DNA of 64,000 bases, from positions 12,958,001-13,022,000 of the forward strand of contig OU612068.1 of NCBI GenBank assembly GCA_914767715.1, given 5' to 3'. The notes beneath the pieces were generated by a model. That model saw only the letters and a program-made list of their open reading frames with translations, was not told where the DNA came from and searched no databases. The translations under genes and the position numbers were made by a program. Every line of letters starts with the position of its first letter. The first letter of the stretch is position 1. This DNA comes from Membranipora membranacea. Taxonomy: Eukaryota; Bryozoa; Gymnolaemata; Cheilostomatida; Membraniporidae. Below, in pieces: positions 15,001-27,519 of the stretch.

Positions 15001-18000
15001 AAAACTCTGTTGGATTCTTATCAAACTCCGACCAGTTCAAGCTCTTATTGGCCTCATTCAAACTGCAGAATATTGGAATCCTCTGATTAACTGGTGGGTC
15101 ATAACGCTGACTTGAAGTTTCAAAAATTATACCAAGGGAGGGTATCACGGTTTTTTATCGCCGAGATCAAAAAATAGATTCACTTCAAACCTACCTCATA
15201 GGGAGGAGCAACTCCTGCTCATCTCGAATCTGCAAACCGTTTGGCTCTGCGGCTTTTCACTCTCCGTCAGCGTCCGTTTTAATTAGGGTCACTTTTGCTA
15301 AAAAAAAACATGCCAAACGGCAGCATTGAAAAATAAAAACTCTGTTGGATTCTTATCAAACTCCGACCAGTTCAAGCTCTTATTGGCCTCATTCAAACTG
15401 CAGAATATTGGAATCCTCTGATTAACTGGTGGGTCATAACGCTGACTTGAAGTTTCAAAAATTATACCAAGGGAGGGTATCACGGTTTTTTTTCGCAGAG
15501 ATCAAAAAATAGATTCACTTCAAACCTACCTCATAGGGAGGAGCAACTCCTGCTCATCTTGAATCTGCAAACCGTTTGGCTCTGCGGCTTTTCACTCTCC
15601 GTCAGCGTCCGTTTTAATTAGGGTCACATTTGCTAAAAAAAAACATGCCAAACGGCAGCATTGAAAAATAAAAACTCTGTTGGATTCTTATCAAACTCCG
15701 ACCAGTTCAAGCTCTTATTGGCCTCATTCAAACTGCAGAATATTGGAATCCTCTGATTAACTGGTGGGTCATAACGCTGACTTGAAGTTTCAAAAATTAT
15801 ACCAAGGGAGGGTATCACGGTTTTTTTTCGCCGAGATCAAAAAATAGATTCACTTCAAACCTACCTCATAGGGAGGAGCAACTCCTGCTCATCTCGCATC
15901 TGCAAACCGTTTGGCTCTGCGGCTTTTCACTCTCCGTCAGCGTCCGTTTTAATTAGGGTCACTTTTGCTAAAAAAAAACATGCCAAACGGCAGCATTGAA
16001 AAATAAAAACTCTGTTGGATTCTTATCAAACTCCGACCAGTTCAAGCTCTTATTGGCCTCATTCAAACTGCAGAATATTGGAATCCTCTGATTAACTGGT
16101 GGGTCATAACGCTGACTTGAAGTTTCAAAAATTATACCAAGGGAGGGTATCACGGTTTTTTTTCGCAGAGATCAAAAAATAGATTCACTTCAAACCTACC
16201 TCATAGGGAGGAGCAACTCCTGCTCATCTTGAATCTGCAAACCGTTTGGCTCTGCGGCTTTTCACTCTCCGTCAGCGTCCGTTTTAATTAGGGTCACTTT
16301 TGCTAAAAAAAAACATGCCAAACGGCAGCATTGAAAAATAAAAACTCTGTTGGATTCTTATCAAACTCCGACCAGTTCAAGCTCTTATTGGCCTCATTCA
16401 AACTGCAGAATATTGGAATCCTCTGATTAACTGGTGGGTCATAACGCTGACTTGAAGTTTCAAAAATTATACCAAGGGAGGGTATCACGGTTTTTTTTCG
16501 CCGAGATCAAAAAATAGATTCACTTCAAACCTACCTCATAGGGAGGAGCAACTCCTGCTCATCTCGAATCTGCAAACCGTTTGGCTCTGCGGCTTTTCAC
16601 TCTCCGTCAGCGTCCGTTTTAATTAGGGTCACTTTTGCTAAAAAAAAACATGCCAAACGGCAGCATTGAAAAATAAAAACTCTGTTGGATTCTTATCAAA
16701 CTCCGACCAGTTCAAGCTCTTATTGGCCTCATTCAAACTGCAGAATATTGGAATCCTCTGATTAACTGGTGGGTCATAACGCTGACTTGAAGTTTCAAAA
16801 ATTATACCAAGGGAGGGTATCACGGTTTTTTTTCGCAGAGATCAAAAAATAGATTCACTTCAAACCTACCTCATAGGGAGGAGCAACTCCTGCTCATCTT
16901 GAATCTGCAAACCGTTTGGCTCTGCGGCTTTTCACTCTCCGTCAGCGTCCGTTTTAATTAGGGTCACTTTTGCTAAAAAAAAACATGCCAAACGGCAGCA
17001 TTGAAAAATAAAAACTCTGTTGGATTCTTATCAAACTCCGACCAGTTCAAGCTCTTATTGGCCTCATTCAAACTGCAGAATATTGGAATCCTCTGATTAA
17101 CTGGTGGGTCATAACGCTGACTTGAAGTTTCAAAAATTATACCAAGGGAGGGTATCACGGTTTTTTTTCGCCGAGATCAAAAAATAGATTCACTTCAAAC
17201 CTACCTCATAGGGAGGAGCAACTCCTGCTCATCTCGAATCTGCAAACCGTTTGGCTCTGCGGCTTTTCACTCTCCGTCAGCGTCCGTTTTAATTAGGGTC
17301 ACTTTTGCTAAAAAAAAACATGCCAAACGGCAGCATTGAAAAATAAAAACTCTGTTGGATTCTTATCAAACTCCGACCAGTTCAAGCTCTTATTGGCCTC
17401 ATTCAAACTGCAGAATATTGGAATCCTCTGATTAACTGGTGGGTCATAACGCTGACTTGAAGTTTCAAAAATTATACCAAGGGAGGGTATCACGGTTTTT
17501 TTTCGCAGAGATCAAAAAATAGATTCACTTCAAACCTACCTCATAGGGAGGAGCAACTCCTGCTCATCTTGAATCTGCAAACCGTTTGGCTCTGCGGCTT
17601 TTCACTCTCCGTCAGCGTCCGTTTTAATTAGGGTCACTTTTGCTAAAAAAAAACATGCCAAACGGCAGCATTGAAAAATAAAAACTCTGTTGGATTCTTA
17701 TCAAACTCCGACCAGTTCAAGCTCTTATTGGCCTCATTCAAACTGCAGAATATTGGAATCCTCTGATTAACTGGTGGGTCATAACGCTGACTTGAAGTTT
17801 CAAAAATTATACCAAGGGAGGGTATCACGGTTTTTTTTCGCCGAGATCAAAAAATAGATTCACTTCAAACCTACCTCATAGGGAGGAGCAACTCCTGCTC
17901 ATCTCGAATCTGCAAACCGTTTGGCTCTGCGGCTTTTCACTCTCCGTCAGCGTCCGTTTTAATTAGGGTCACTTTTGCTAAAAAAAAACATGCCAAACGG

Positions 18001-21000
18001 CAGCATTGAAAAATAAAAACTCTGTTGGATTCTTATCAAACTCCGACCAGTTCAAGCTCTTATTGGCCTCATTCAAACTGCAGAATATTGGAATCCTCTG
18101 ATTAACTGGTGGGTCATAACGCTGACTTGAAGTTTCAAAAATTATACCAAGGGAGGGTATCACGGTTTTTTTTCGCAGAGATCAAAAAATAGATTCACTT
18201 CAAACCTACCTCATAGGGAGGAGCAACTCCTGCTCATCTTGAATCTGCAAACCGTTTGGCTCTGCGGCTTTTCACTCTCCGTCAGCGTCCGTTTTAATTA
18301 GGGTCACTTTTGCTAAAAAAAAACATGCCAAACGGCAGCATTGAAAAATAAAAACTCTGTTGGATTCTTATCAAACTCCGACCAGTTCAAGCTCTTATTG
18401 GCCTCATTCAAACTGCAGAATATTGGAATCCTCTGATTAACTGGTGGGTCATAACGCTGACTTGAAGTTTCAAAAATTATACCAAGGGAGGGTATCACGG
18501 TTTTTTTTCGCCGAGATCAAAAAATAGATTCACTTCAAACCTACCTCATAGGGAGGAGCAACTCCTGCTCATCTCGAATCTGCAAACCGTTTGGCTCTGC
18601 GGCTTTTCACTCTCCGTCAGCGTCCGTTTTAATTAGGGTCACTTTTGCTAAAAAAAAACATGCCAAACGGCAGCATTGAAAAATAAAAACTCTGTTGGAT
18701 TCTTATCAAACTCCGACCAGTTCAAGCTCTTATTGGCCTCATTCAAACTGCAGAATATTGGAATCCTCTGATTAACTGGTGGGTCATAACGCTGACTTGA
18801 AGTTTCAAAAATTATACCAAGGGAGGGTATCACGGTTTTTTTTCGCAGAGATCAAAAAATAGATTCACTTCAAACCTACCTCATAGGGAGGAGCAACTCC
18901 TGCTCATCTTGAATCTGCAAACCGTTTGGCTCTGCGGCTTTTCACTCTCCGTCAGCGTCCGTTTTAATTAGGGTCACTTTTGCTAAAAAAAAACATGCCA
19001 AACGGCAGCATTGAAAAATAAAAACTCTGTTGGATTCTTATCAAACTCCGACCAGTTCAAGCTCTTATTGGCCTCATTCAAACTGCAGAATATTGGAATC
19101 CTCTGATTAACTGGTGGGTCATAACGCTGACTTGAAGTTTCAAAAATTATACCAAGGGAGGGTATCACGGTTTTTTTTCGCCGAGATCAAAAAATAGATT
19201 CACTTCAAACCTACCTCATAGGGAGGAGCAACTCCTGCTCATCTCGAATCTGCAAACCGTTTGGCTCTGCGGCTTTTCACTCTCCGTCAGCGTCCGTTTT
19301 AATTAGGGTCACTTTTGCTAAAAAAAAACATGCCAAACGGCAGCATTGAAAAATAAAAACTCTGTTGGATTCTTATCAAACTCCGACCAGTTCAAGCTCT
19401 TATTGGCCTCATTCAAACTGCAGAATATTGGAATCCTCTGATTAACTGGTGGGTCATAACGCTGACTTGAAGTTTCAAAAATTATACCAAGGGAGGGTAT
19501 CACGGTTTTTTTTCGCAGAGATCAAAAAATAGATTCACTTCAAACCTACCTCATAGGGAGGAGCAACTCCTGCTCATCTTGAATCTGCAAACCGTTTGGC
19601 TCTGCGGCTTTTCACTCTCCGTCAGCGTCCGTTTTAATTAGGGTCACTTTTGCTAAAAAAAAACATGCCAAACGGCAGCATTGAAAAATAAAAACTCTGT
19701 TGGATTCTTATCAAACTCCGACCAGTTCAAGCTCTTATTGGCCTCATTCAAACTGCAGAATATTGGAATCCTCTGATTAACTGGTGGGTCATAACGCTGA
19801 CTTGAAGTTTCAAAAATTATACCAAGGGAGGGTATCACGGTTTTTTTTCGCCGAGATCAAAAAATAGATTCACTTCAAACCTACCTCATAGGGAGGAGCA
19901 ACTCCTGCTCATCTCGAATCTGCAAACCGTTTGGCTCTGCGGCTTTTCACTCTCCGTCAGCGTCCGTTTTAATTAGGGTCACTTTTGCTAAAAAAAAACA
20001 TGCCAAACGGCAGCATTGAAAAATAAAAACTCTGTTGGATTCTTATCAAACTCCGACCAGTTCAAGCTCTTATTGGCCTCATTCAAACTGCAGAATATTG
20101 GAATCCTCTGATTAACTGGTGGGTCATAACGCTGACTTGAAGTTTCAAAAATTATACCAAGGGAGGGTATCACGGTTTTTTTTCGCAGAGATCAAAAAAT
20201 AGATTCACTTCAAACCTACCTCATAGGGAGGAGCAACTCCTGCTCATCTTGAATCTGCAAACCGTTTGGCTCTGCGGCTTTTCACTCTCCGTCAGCGTCC
20301 GTTTTAATTAGGGTCACTTTTGCTAAAAAAAAACATGCCAAACGGCAGCATTGAAAAATAAAAACTCTGTTGGATTCTTATCAAACTCCGACCAGTTCAA
20401 GCTCTTATTGGCCTCATTCAAACTGCAGAATATTGGAATCCTCTGATTAACTGGTGGGTCATAACGCTGACTTGAAGTTTCAAAAATTATACCAAGGGAG
20501 GGTATCACGGTTTTTTTTCGCAGAGATCAAAAAATAGATTCACTTCAAACCTACCTGATAGGGAGGAGCAACTCCTGCTCATCTTGAATCTGCAAACCGT
20601 TTGGCTCTGCGGCTTTTCACTCTCCGTCAGCGTCCGTTTTAATTAGGGTCACTTTTGCTAAAAAAAAACATGCCAAACGGCAGCATTGAAAAATAAAAAC
20701 TCTGTTGGATTCTTATCAAACTCCGACCAGTTCAAGCTCTTATTGGCCTCATTCAAACTGCAGAATATTGGAATCCTCTGATTAACTGGTGGGTCATAAC
20801 GCTGACTTGAAGTTTCAAAAATTATACCAAGGGAGGGTATCACGGTTTTTTTTCGCCGAGATCAAAAAATAGATTCACTTCAAACCTACCTCATAGGGAG
20901 GAGCAACTCCTGCTCATCTCGAATCTGCAAACCGTTTGGCTCTGCGGCTTTTCACTCTCCGTCAGCGTCCGTTTTAATTAGGGTCACTTTTGCTAAAAAA

Positions 21001-24000
21001 AAACATGCCAAACGGCAGCATTGAAAAATAAAAACTCTGTTGGATTCTTATCAAACTCCGACCAGTTCAAGCTCTTATTGGCCTCATTCAAACTGCAGAA
21101 TATTGGAATCCTCTGATTAACTGGTGGGTCATAACGCTGACTTGAAGTTTCAAAAATTATACCAAGGGAGGGTATCACGGTTTTTTTTCGCAGAGATCAA
21201 AAAATAGATTCACTTCAAACCTACCTCATAGGGAGGAGCAACTCCTGCTCATCTTGAATCTGCAAACCGTTTGGCTCTGCGGCTTTTCACTCTCCGTCAG
21301 CGTCCGTTTTAATTAGGGTCACTTTTGCTAAAAAAAAACATGCCAAACGGCAGCATTGAAAAATAAAAACTCTGTTGGATTCTTATCAAACTCCGACCAG
21401 TTCAAGCTCTTATTGGCCTCATTCAAACTGCAGAATATTGGAATCCTCTGATTAACTGGTGGGTCATAACGCTGACTTGAAGTTTCAAAAATTATACCAA
21501 GGGAGGGTATCACGGTTTTTTTTTCGCCGAGATCAAAAAATAGATTCACTTCAAACCTACCTCATAGGGAGGAGCAACTCCTGCTCATCTCGAATCTGCA
21601 AACCGTTTGGCTCTGCGGCTTTTCACTCTCCGTCAGCGTCCGTTTTAATTAGGGTCACTTTTGCTAAAAAAAAACATGCCAAACGGCAGCATTGAAAAAT
21701 AAAAACTCTGTTGGATTCTTATCAAACTCCGACCAGTTCAAGCTCTTATTGGCCTCATTCAAACTGCAGAATATTGGAATCCTCTGATTAACTGGTGGGT
21801 CATAACGCTGACTTGAAGTTTCAAAAATTATACCAAGGGAGGGTATCACGGTTTTTTTTCGCAGAGATCAAAAAATAGATTCACTTCAAACCTACCTCAT
21901 AGGGAGGAGCAACTCCTGCTCATCTTGAATCTGCAAACCGTTTGGCTCTGCGGCTTTTCACTCTCCGTCAGCGTCCGTTTTAATTAGGGTCACTTTTGCT
22001 AAAAAAAAACATGCCAAACGGCAGCATTGAAAAATAAAAACTCTGTTGGATTCTTATCAAACTCCGACCAGTTCAAGCTCTTATTGGCCTCATTCAAACT
22101 GCAGAATATTGGAATCCTCTGATTAACTGGTGGGTCATAACGCTGACTTGAAGTTTCAAAAATTATACCAAGGGAGGGTATCACGGTTTTTTTTCGCCGA
22201 GATCAAAAAATAGATTCACTTCAAACCTACCTCATAGGGAGGAGCAACTCCTGCTCATCTCGAATCTGCAAACCGTTTGGCTCTGCGGCTTTTCACTCTC
22301 CGTCAGCGTCCGTTTTAATTAGGGTCACTTTTGCTAAAAAAAAACATGCCAAACGGCAGCATTGAAAAATAAAAACTCTGTTGGATTCTTATCAAACTCC
22401 GACCAGTTCAAGCTCTTATTGGCCTCATTCAAACTGCAGAATATTGGAATCCTCTGATTAACTGGTGGGTCATAACGCTGACTTGAAGTTTCAAAAATTA
22501 TACCAAGGGAGGGTATCACGGTTTTTTTTCGCAGAGATCAAAAAATAGATTCACTTCAAACCTACCTCATAGGGAGGAGCAACTCCTGCTCATCTTGAAT
22601 CTGCAAACCGTTTGGCTCTGCGGCTTTTCACTCTCCGTCAGCGTCCGTTTTAATTAGGGTCACTTTTGCTAAAAAAAAACATGCCAAACGGCAGCATTGA
22701 AAAATAAAAACTCTGTTGGATTCTTATCAAACTCCGACCAGTTCAAGCTCTTATTGGCCTCATTCAAACTGCAGAATATTGGAATCCTCTGATTAACTGG
22801 TGGGTCATAACGCTGACTTGAAGTTTCAAAAATTATACCAAGGGAGGGTATCACGGTTTTTTTTCGCAGAGATCAAAAAATAGATTCACTTCAAACCTAC
22901 CTCATAGGGAGGAGCAACTCCTGCTCATCTTGAATCTGCAAACCGTTTGGCTCTGCGGCTTTTCACTCTCCGTCAGCGTCCGTTTTAATTAGGGTCACTT
23001 TTGCTAAAAAAAAACATGCCAAACGGCAGCATTGAAAAATAAAAACTCTGTTGGATTCTTATCAAACTCCGACCAGTTCAAGCTCTTATTGGCCTCATTC
23101 AAACTGCAGAATATTGGAATCCTCTGATTAACTGGTGGGTCATAACGCTGACTTGAAGTTTCAAAAATTATACCAAGGGAGGGTATCACGGTTTTTTTTC
23201 GCCGAGATCAAAAAATAGATTCACTTCAAACCTACCTCATAGGGAGGAGCAACTCCTGCTCATCACGAATCTGCAAACCGTTTGGCTCTGCGGCTTTTCA
23301 CTCTCCGTCAGCGTCCGTTTTAATTAGGGTCACTTTTGCTAAAAAAAAACATGCCAAACGGCAGCATTGAAAAATAAAAACTCTGTTGGATTCTTATCAA
23401 ACTCCGACCAGTTCAAGCTCTTATTGGCCTCATTCAAACTGCAGAATATTGGAATCCTCTGATTAACTGGTGGGTCATAACGCTGACTTGAAGTTTCAAA
23501 AATTATACCAAGGGAGGGTATCACGGTTTTTTTTCGCAGAGATCAAAAAATAGATTCACTTCAAACCTACCTCATAGGGAGGAGCAACTCCTGCTCATCT
23601 TGAATCTGCAAACCGTTTGGCTCTGCGGCTTTTCACTCTCCGTCAGCGTCCGTTTTAATTAGGGTCACTTTTGCTAAAAAAAAACATGCCAAACGGCAGC
23701 ATTGAAAAATAAAAACTCTGTTGGATTCTTATCAAACTCCGACCAGTTCAAGCTCTTATTGGCCTCATTCAAACTGCAGAATATTGGAATCCTCTGATTA
23801 ACTGGTGGGTCATAACGCTGACTTGAAGTTTCAAAAATTATACCAAGGGAGGGTATCACGGTTTTTTTTCGCCGAGATCAAAAAATAGATTCACTTCAAA
23901 CCTACCTCATAGGGAGGAGCAACTCCTGCTCATCTCGAATCTGCAAACCGTTTGGCTCTGCGGCTTTTCACTCTCCGTCAGCGTCCGTTTTAATTAGGGT

Positions 24001-24803
24001 CACTTTTGCTAAAAAAAAACATGCCAAACGGCAGCATTGAAAAATAAAAACTCTGTTGGATTCTTATCAAACTCCGACCAGTTCAAGCTCTTATTGGCCT
24101 CATTCAAACTGCAGAATATTGGAATCCTCTGATTAACTGGTGGGTCATAACGCTGACTTGAAGTTTCAAAAATTATACCAAGGGAGGGTATCACGGTTTT
24201 TTTTCGCAGAGATCAAAAAATAGATTCACTTCAAACCTACCTCATAGGGAGGAGCAACTCCTGCTCATCTTGAATCTGCAAACCGTTTGGCTCTGCGGCT
24301 TTTCACTCTCCGTCAGCGTCCGTTTTAATTAGGGTCACTTTTGCTAAAAAAAAACATGCCAAACGGCAGCATTGAAAAATAAAAACTCTGTTGGATTCTT
24401 ATCAAACTCCGACCAGTTCAAGCTCTTATTGGCCTCATTCAAACTGCAGAATATTGGAATCCTCTGATTAACTGGTGGGTCATAACGCTGACTTGAAGTT
24501 TCAAAAATTATACCAAGGGAGGGTATCACGGTTTTTTTTCGCAGAGATCAAAAAATAGATTCACTTCAAACCTACCTCATAGGGAGGAGCAACTCCTGCT
24601 CATCTTGAATCTGCAAACCGTTTGGCTCTGCGGCTTTTCACTCTCCGTCAGCGTCCGTTTTAATTAGGGTCACTTTTGCTAAAAAAAAACATGCCAAACG
24701 GCAGCATTGAAAAATAAAAACTCTGTTGGATTCTTATCAAACTCCGACCAGTTCAAGCTCTTATTGGCCTCATTCAAACTGCAGAATATTGGAATCCTCT
24801 GAT
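1..24803. repeat. 335-bp satellite array, 74 units plus 13 bp
   Basis: A head-to-tail array of a 335-bp unit fills the first 24.8 kb. The window opens at the unit phase 'ggaatcctctgat' and the array stops at that same motif at 24791-24803, so 74 full units plus 13 bp are present and the left end is outside the window. Units differ by only a few bases. Length changes are a 1-bp deletion near 3386 (unit 11) and an extra T near 21517 (unit 65). The unit is about 60% AT with an A-run and a T-run. On the minus strand each unit holds a 61-codon GTG-initiated open frame, which I do not regard as a gene. 335 bp is close to twice a 167-bp nucleosome repeat, as is common in centromeric satellites. Function is unknown. 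Confidence 0.97.
9715..24790. repeat. 670-bp higher-order (dimer) part of the satellite array
   Basis: Two linked SNPs define unit type A (cgcCgagatc with catctCgaatc) and type B (cgcAgagatc with catctTgaatc). Units 1-29 are almost all A; only units 6, 14, 16 and 22 are B. From unit 30 (start 9715) to unit 74 the order is essentially A-B-A-B, with extra B units at 43-45, 61-62, 68-69 and 73-74, and an A unit never follows an A unit. The repeating unit here is therefore a 670-bp dimer, as expected when unequal exchange amplifies an A-B pair. Read by eye from the sequence. Confidence 0.85.
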
Positions 24804-26283
24804 AACATAACCCAATCCAATGCACTAAGGGTTTCCCATCTCTGATCCATTATAAGTCTGGTGTGTGCTATATCCCTTTGGCTCCGCCCCTGTGTTTATA
24901 ACCTCAATATTATTAGAACTGATTAGATATTCATATATAGTGTACTGAATGAATTTGTTTCGAGGATGGGTGCAACATTCTTTTCATTGGTGCACAACTT
25001 TGTGTAACATGCTGATTGGCTCATTTTTTAAACTGCCTTTAGCATTCCATTATCACATGCTCTCTTGTCACACCAAAGGGTACAAACATGGATTTGAATA
25101 CATATTAATAGATATAAGCTATGAGTCATATAGAAATCCCACAGCGTCTTATCAGACCAATCAGTGTTTTGGAGCCTTTCAGCGGTCAGTCATATAAGCA
25201 ATCTTTACCTGTTTACTGACTGCATATGTTGACATGACTATTTTTCCAACAGTTTTATCTTGCTTATCTTTTATAACACATCACCAGTTTGCCTTATACA
25301 ATAAGCTGATATAGCTGCAATAAGTTGTCAAAGTTCATTTTTACTTTTATTGTATTGGTTTCAATATTATTGATTACCTTATGTTTCACCCAATTACCTA
25401 TACTGAGTCTGCATATATTCTTTTGACTTTTGTACTCATATCACTTTAGATTAGATATCCTTGTTCACTTGTATTTTCAGATGTTCCCACACCATTCTCC
25501 ACCTGTCTAATACCTACAAATGCAATTGAAATTTGAGAAAGCAAGCTTTTAGAGATGTTTTAACTGTTTATCCTGCATTCTTCACATGCTTCTTAAGAGT
25601 TTGGTATTAGTTCCTATAGTTTCCAGGTTCTAATCGTAGCATTTTAGTCAGCTTGCAAACTGAGTCTTTGCACACACATTTATCATCGTAATTAGTTTTT
25701 TGGTCAAAATAAGATACTTACGTAGTTTTGGTTTAGTTAACTGTTCAAGGATTGAACCTCTTTGCCTCCTAGGATTGGATTGAAGGGATAAACTTTTGTG
25801 TGAAATTTTGAACTTATAGATGCAGTAGTGATCATCTGAAGTTTGCAAGCTAGAACTACAATAACATCAATTTGATTTTAACATTGTTGCTCGTACCTCA
25901 TTTATCTTCTCCAATTATATATGAGTTTGGTGGCTATATAGCTAATATAGCTACAAGCTATAAACGACAGATCAAACTCAACTCCCGTGCTGTGTAATTT
26001 CACCAACATCAAACCTCTCACAAATAAGACTGATTCGGAATCAGGTTCACAGTGGATCATTTTCTTTGTTTCCTTATAATCAGCGTTTTCATAAATTTAC
26101 ACATTTGCTTTTCTCTATGCAGCAAAAATAATGAAAAATGGCTGCACAGGCAGACAGCGAATCAACGTATCATATTTATTGAACACATTTATTGAGTATG
26201 ACAGCCTCAATGCACTGCACTGGTAGTTTCTATGACAAATGTGTTTTGTTAGCCATGAAACCCAACGGATCAATGTCCCTGCT
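24804..26283. other. Unique AT-rich flank of the satellite, no gene recognised
   Basis: Sequence changes abruptly from the satellite to unique AT-rich DNA at 24804. Only short open frames occur, without good splice-site framing. Small AT palindromes such as those around 25930-25970 are the only structure I see. Confidence 0.6.
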
Positions 26284-26298
26284 CCCCCCCCCCCCCCC
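26284..26298 (+). repeat. 15-bp poly-C run
   Basis: Uninterrupted run of 15 cytosines. Similar runs occur at 47373-47387 and 54023-54034. Confidence 0.95.
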
Positions 26299-26352
26299 TA
26301 TAGCTGCATGCTATTGCTATGTTGTATGTATTTTTATAACTTAAAATATTTA

Positions 26353-26424
26353 GCGTTGGTGGTCTAAAGTTTAGCATTGTTGACTTCAAAGCAATAAATT
26401 CGGGTGTGATTCCTGGCTCCCACA
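26353..26424 (+). repeat. tRNA-Gly(UCC)-like SINE head or tRNA pseudogene
   Basis: The segment starts GCGTTGGTGGT and continues with TTAGCATTGTTGACTTCAAAGC and a T-arm-like CGGGTGTGATTCCTGG. This follows the order of a eukaryotic tRNA-Gly(UCC): A box, anticodon arm, B box. The acceptor ends do not pair well and the B box is altered, so it is a tRNA-derived repeat or pseudogene rather than a working tRNA. The following 100 bp may be the SINE body, but no tail is clear. Confidence 0.55.
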
Positions 26425-26994
26425 TCACTTTACATTTGACAGCAAAGGACTAGGGCTAAGCCAAAGTAAAAAGCCGCAAGCCATACACTGAATGAAGCAT
26501 CGCTCTAACACCAACAGGGGGAAATTATTGCCAGTTTAGTTTTGGCAGCTTGCTGCACACTTATGATTAGGAGGTCCACCATGGCCTCACCTCTAGGATG
26601 CATTCTAGTTTTCTAGGATGTATTACATTCTCAGTATGAGGATTAGGGCACCTTGCGTCCCTCTTTAGGGGCACCCCAATCTTCTGTTTCTTAGCAAACA
26701 GCAACAGGGGGAAATTTGTGTCTTTGTTGTGTGCCACACCCGTTTCCATTTTATATTATTTTGCAACCGAATATTCGTTAAGTAAGTTGTTTCTGTAATA
26801 CAATATTATAATTTGATATTTGATATTCACAAACTCCACCTGGATTGCTAGTGGCCCTCCATTATCAACTACCGTCCAATCATTCTCGGTCCTGGTTAAA
26901 AGTGTTTGAATAATGAATGACTACAACTGACCTGCGACCAGGACGGAGATTTGGCATTTTATTGTAGTCTTCTGGTATTTGATTTGCTTTTCAG
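26425..26994. other. Noncoding, small local repeats
   Basis: No gene recognised. The motif caacagggggaaatt occurs twice (about 26513 and 26702), and ttctaggatg-containing sequence is repeated near 26593-26630. This suggests decayed repeat DNA. Confidence 0.5.
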
Positions 26995-27049
26995 AACAGA
27001 GGAGTTGTGTTTTCCTGTCTCAACAGATGACAACTACGGAAACCAGGAG
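26995..27049 (+). CDS. Candidate internal exon of an unidentified gene
   Basis: A 55-nt segment lies between a good acceptor (gatttgcttttcag) and a donor (CAGGAG followed by gtacat). The frame entered with one leading base is open and reads TEELCFPVSTDDNYGNQE. Whether it joins the exon-like segments farther right is an inference from shared strand and splice signals. No family is recognised. Confidence 0.3.
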
Positions 27050-27456
27050 GTACATAATTTTTCTTTCCATGGAGTCAGGGACTTAACTCCCTGGTCTTAC
27101 AGTCATCACAATTATCTGAATTGTCCTACCTCTTAAAACTTTGTTTCAATTCTTAGTCTTCTATTTTTGATAGGTTTTTCCCGATCATATTGGAGCATAC
27201 CTAGTATGTCAACTAAGAAATTCCACCATGACAAAGACGCAGCTAAAAGAATCACCTGTTTTGTATTTTTTTAAACTAACAGCTCACAACGTTTTCAACC
27301 AACACAATAATGCTTGTCATGTTTAAGGAATATACTTGACTGTTCTAGATCATCATTCTTTCAATCAGGAGCAGCATGTTCAATCAAGATTTAAGGGCTT
27401 GAGAAATATAGGTGCTGAATTTCAATGCCGCAGAGTTTTGATTAGGACAAAACTAT

Positions 27457-27519
27457 GTGTCAGCCGGGTTTGGAACCCGGATCTATTGCTTGGAAGGCTA
27501 ACCTTTACACCACCAACGC
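27457..27519 (-). repeat. Second tRNA-Gly(UCC)-like repeat, minus strand
   Basis: Read on the minus strand this begins GCGTTGGTGGTGTAAAGG and contains CCTTCCAAGC (UCC anticodon arm) and a near-perfect T arm CCGGGTTCCAAACCCGG. About 7 nt of the D-to-anticodon region are missing relative to a normal tRNA-Gly and the 3' acceptor strand does not pair. This is a pseudogene or the head of a tRNA-Gly-derived SINE related to the copy at 26353. Confidence 0.6.

Noticed and set aside
224-24529. A 61-codon minus-strand frame repeated in nearly every satellite unit
   Set aside because: It starts at GTG and its near-identity simply reflects unit identity. Variants inside it include amino-acid changes and a stop (unit near 12953-13138) at no lower rate than outside, and the frame is not kept in the diverged copies at 37 and 57 kb.
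1-24803. CRISPR array
   Set aside because: No unique spacers: the whole 335-bp unit repeats, and the surrounding genes are animal-type with introns.
1-24803. 5S rRNA, U1, U2, U4, U5 or U6 snRNA cluster
   Set aside because: None of the conserved sequences I know for these RNAs is in the unit on either strand; only a spliced-leader-like layout remains as a weak idea.
1-24803. CENP-B box in the satellite
   Set aside because: TTCGCCGAGATC has the TTCG start, but the central A and the CGGG part of the consensus are missing.
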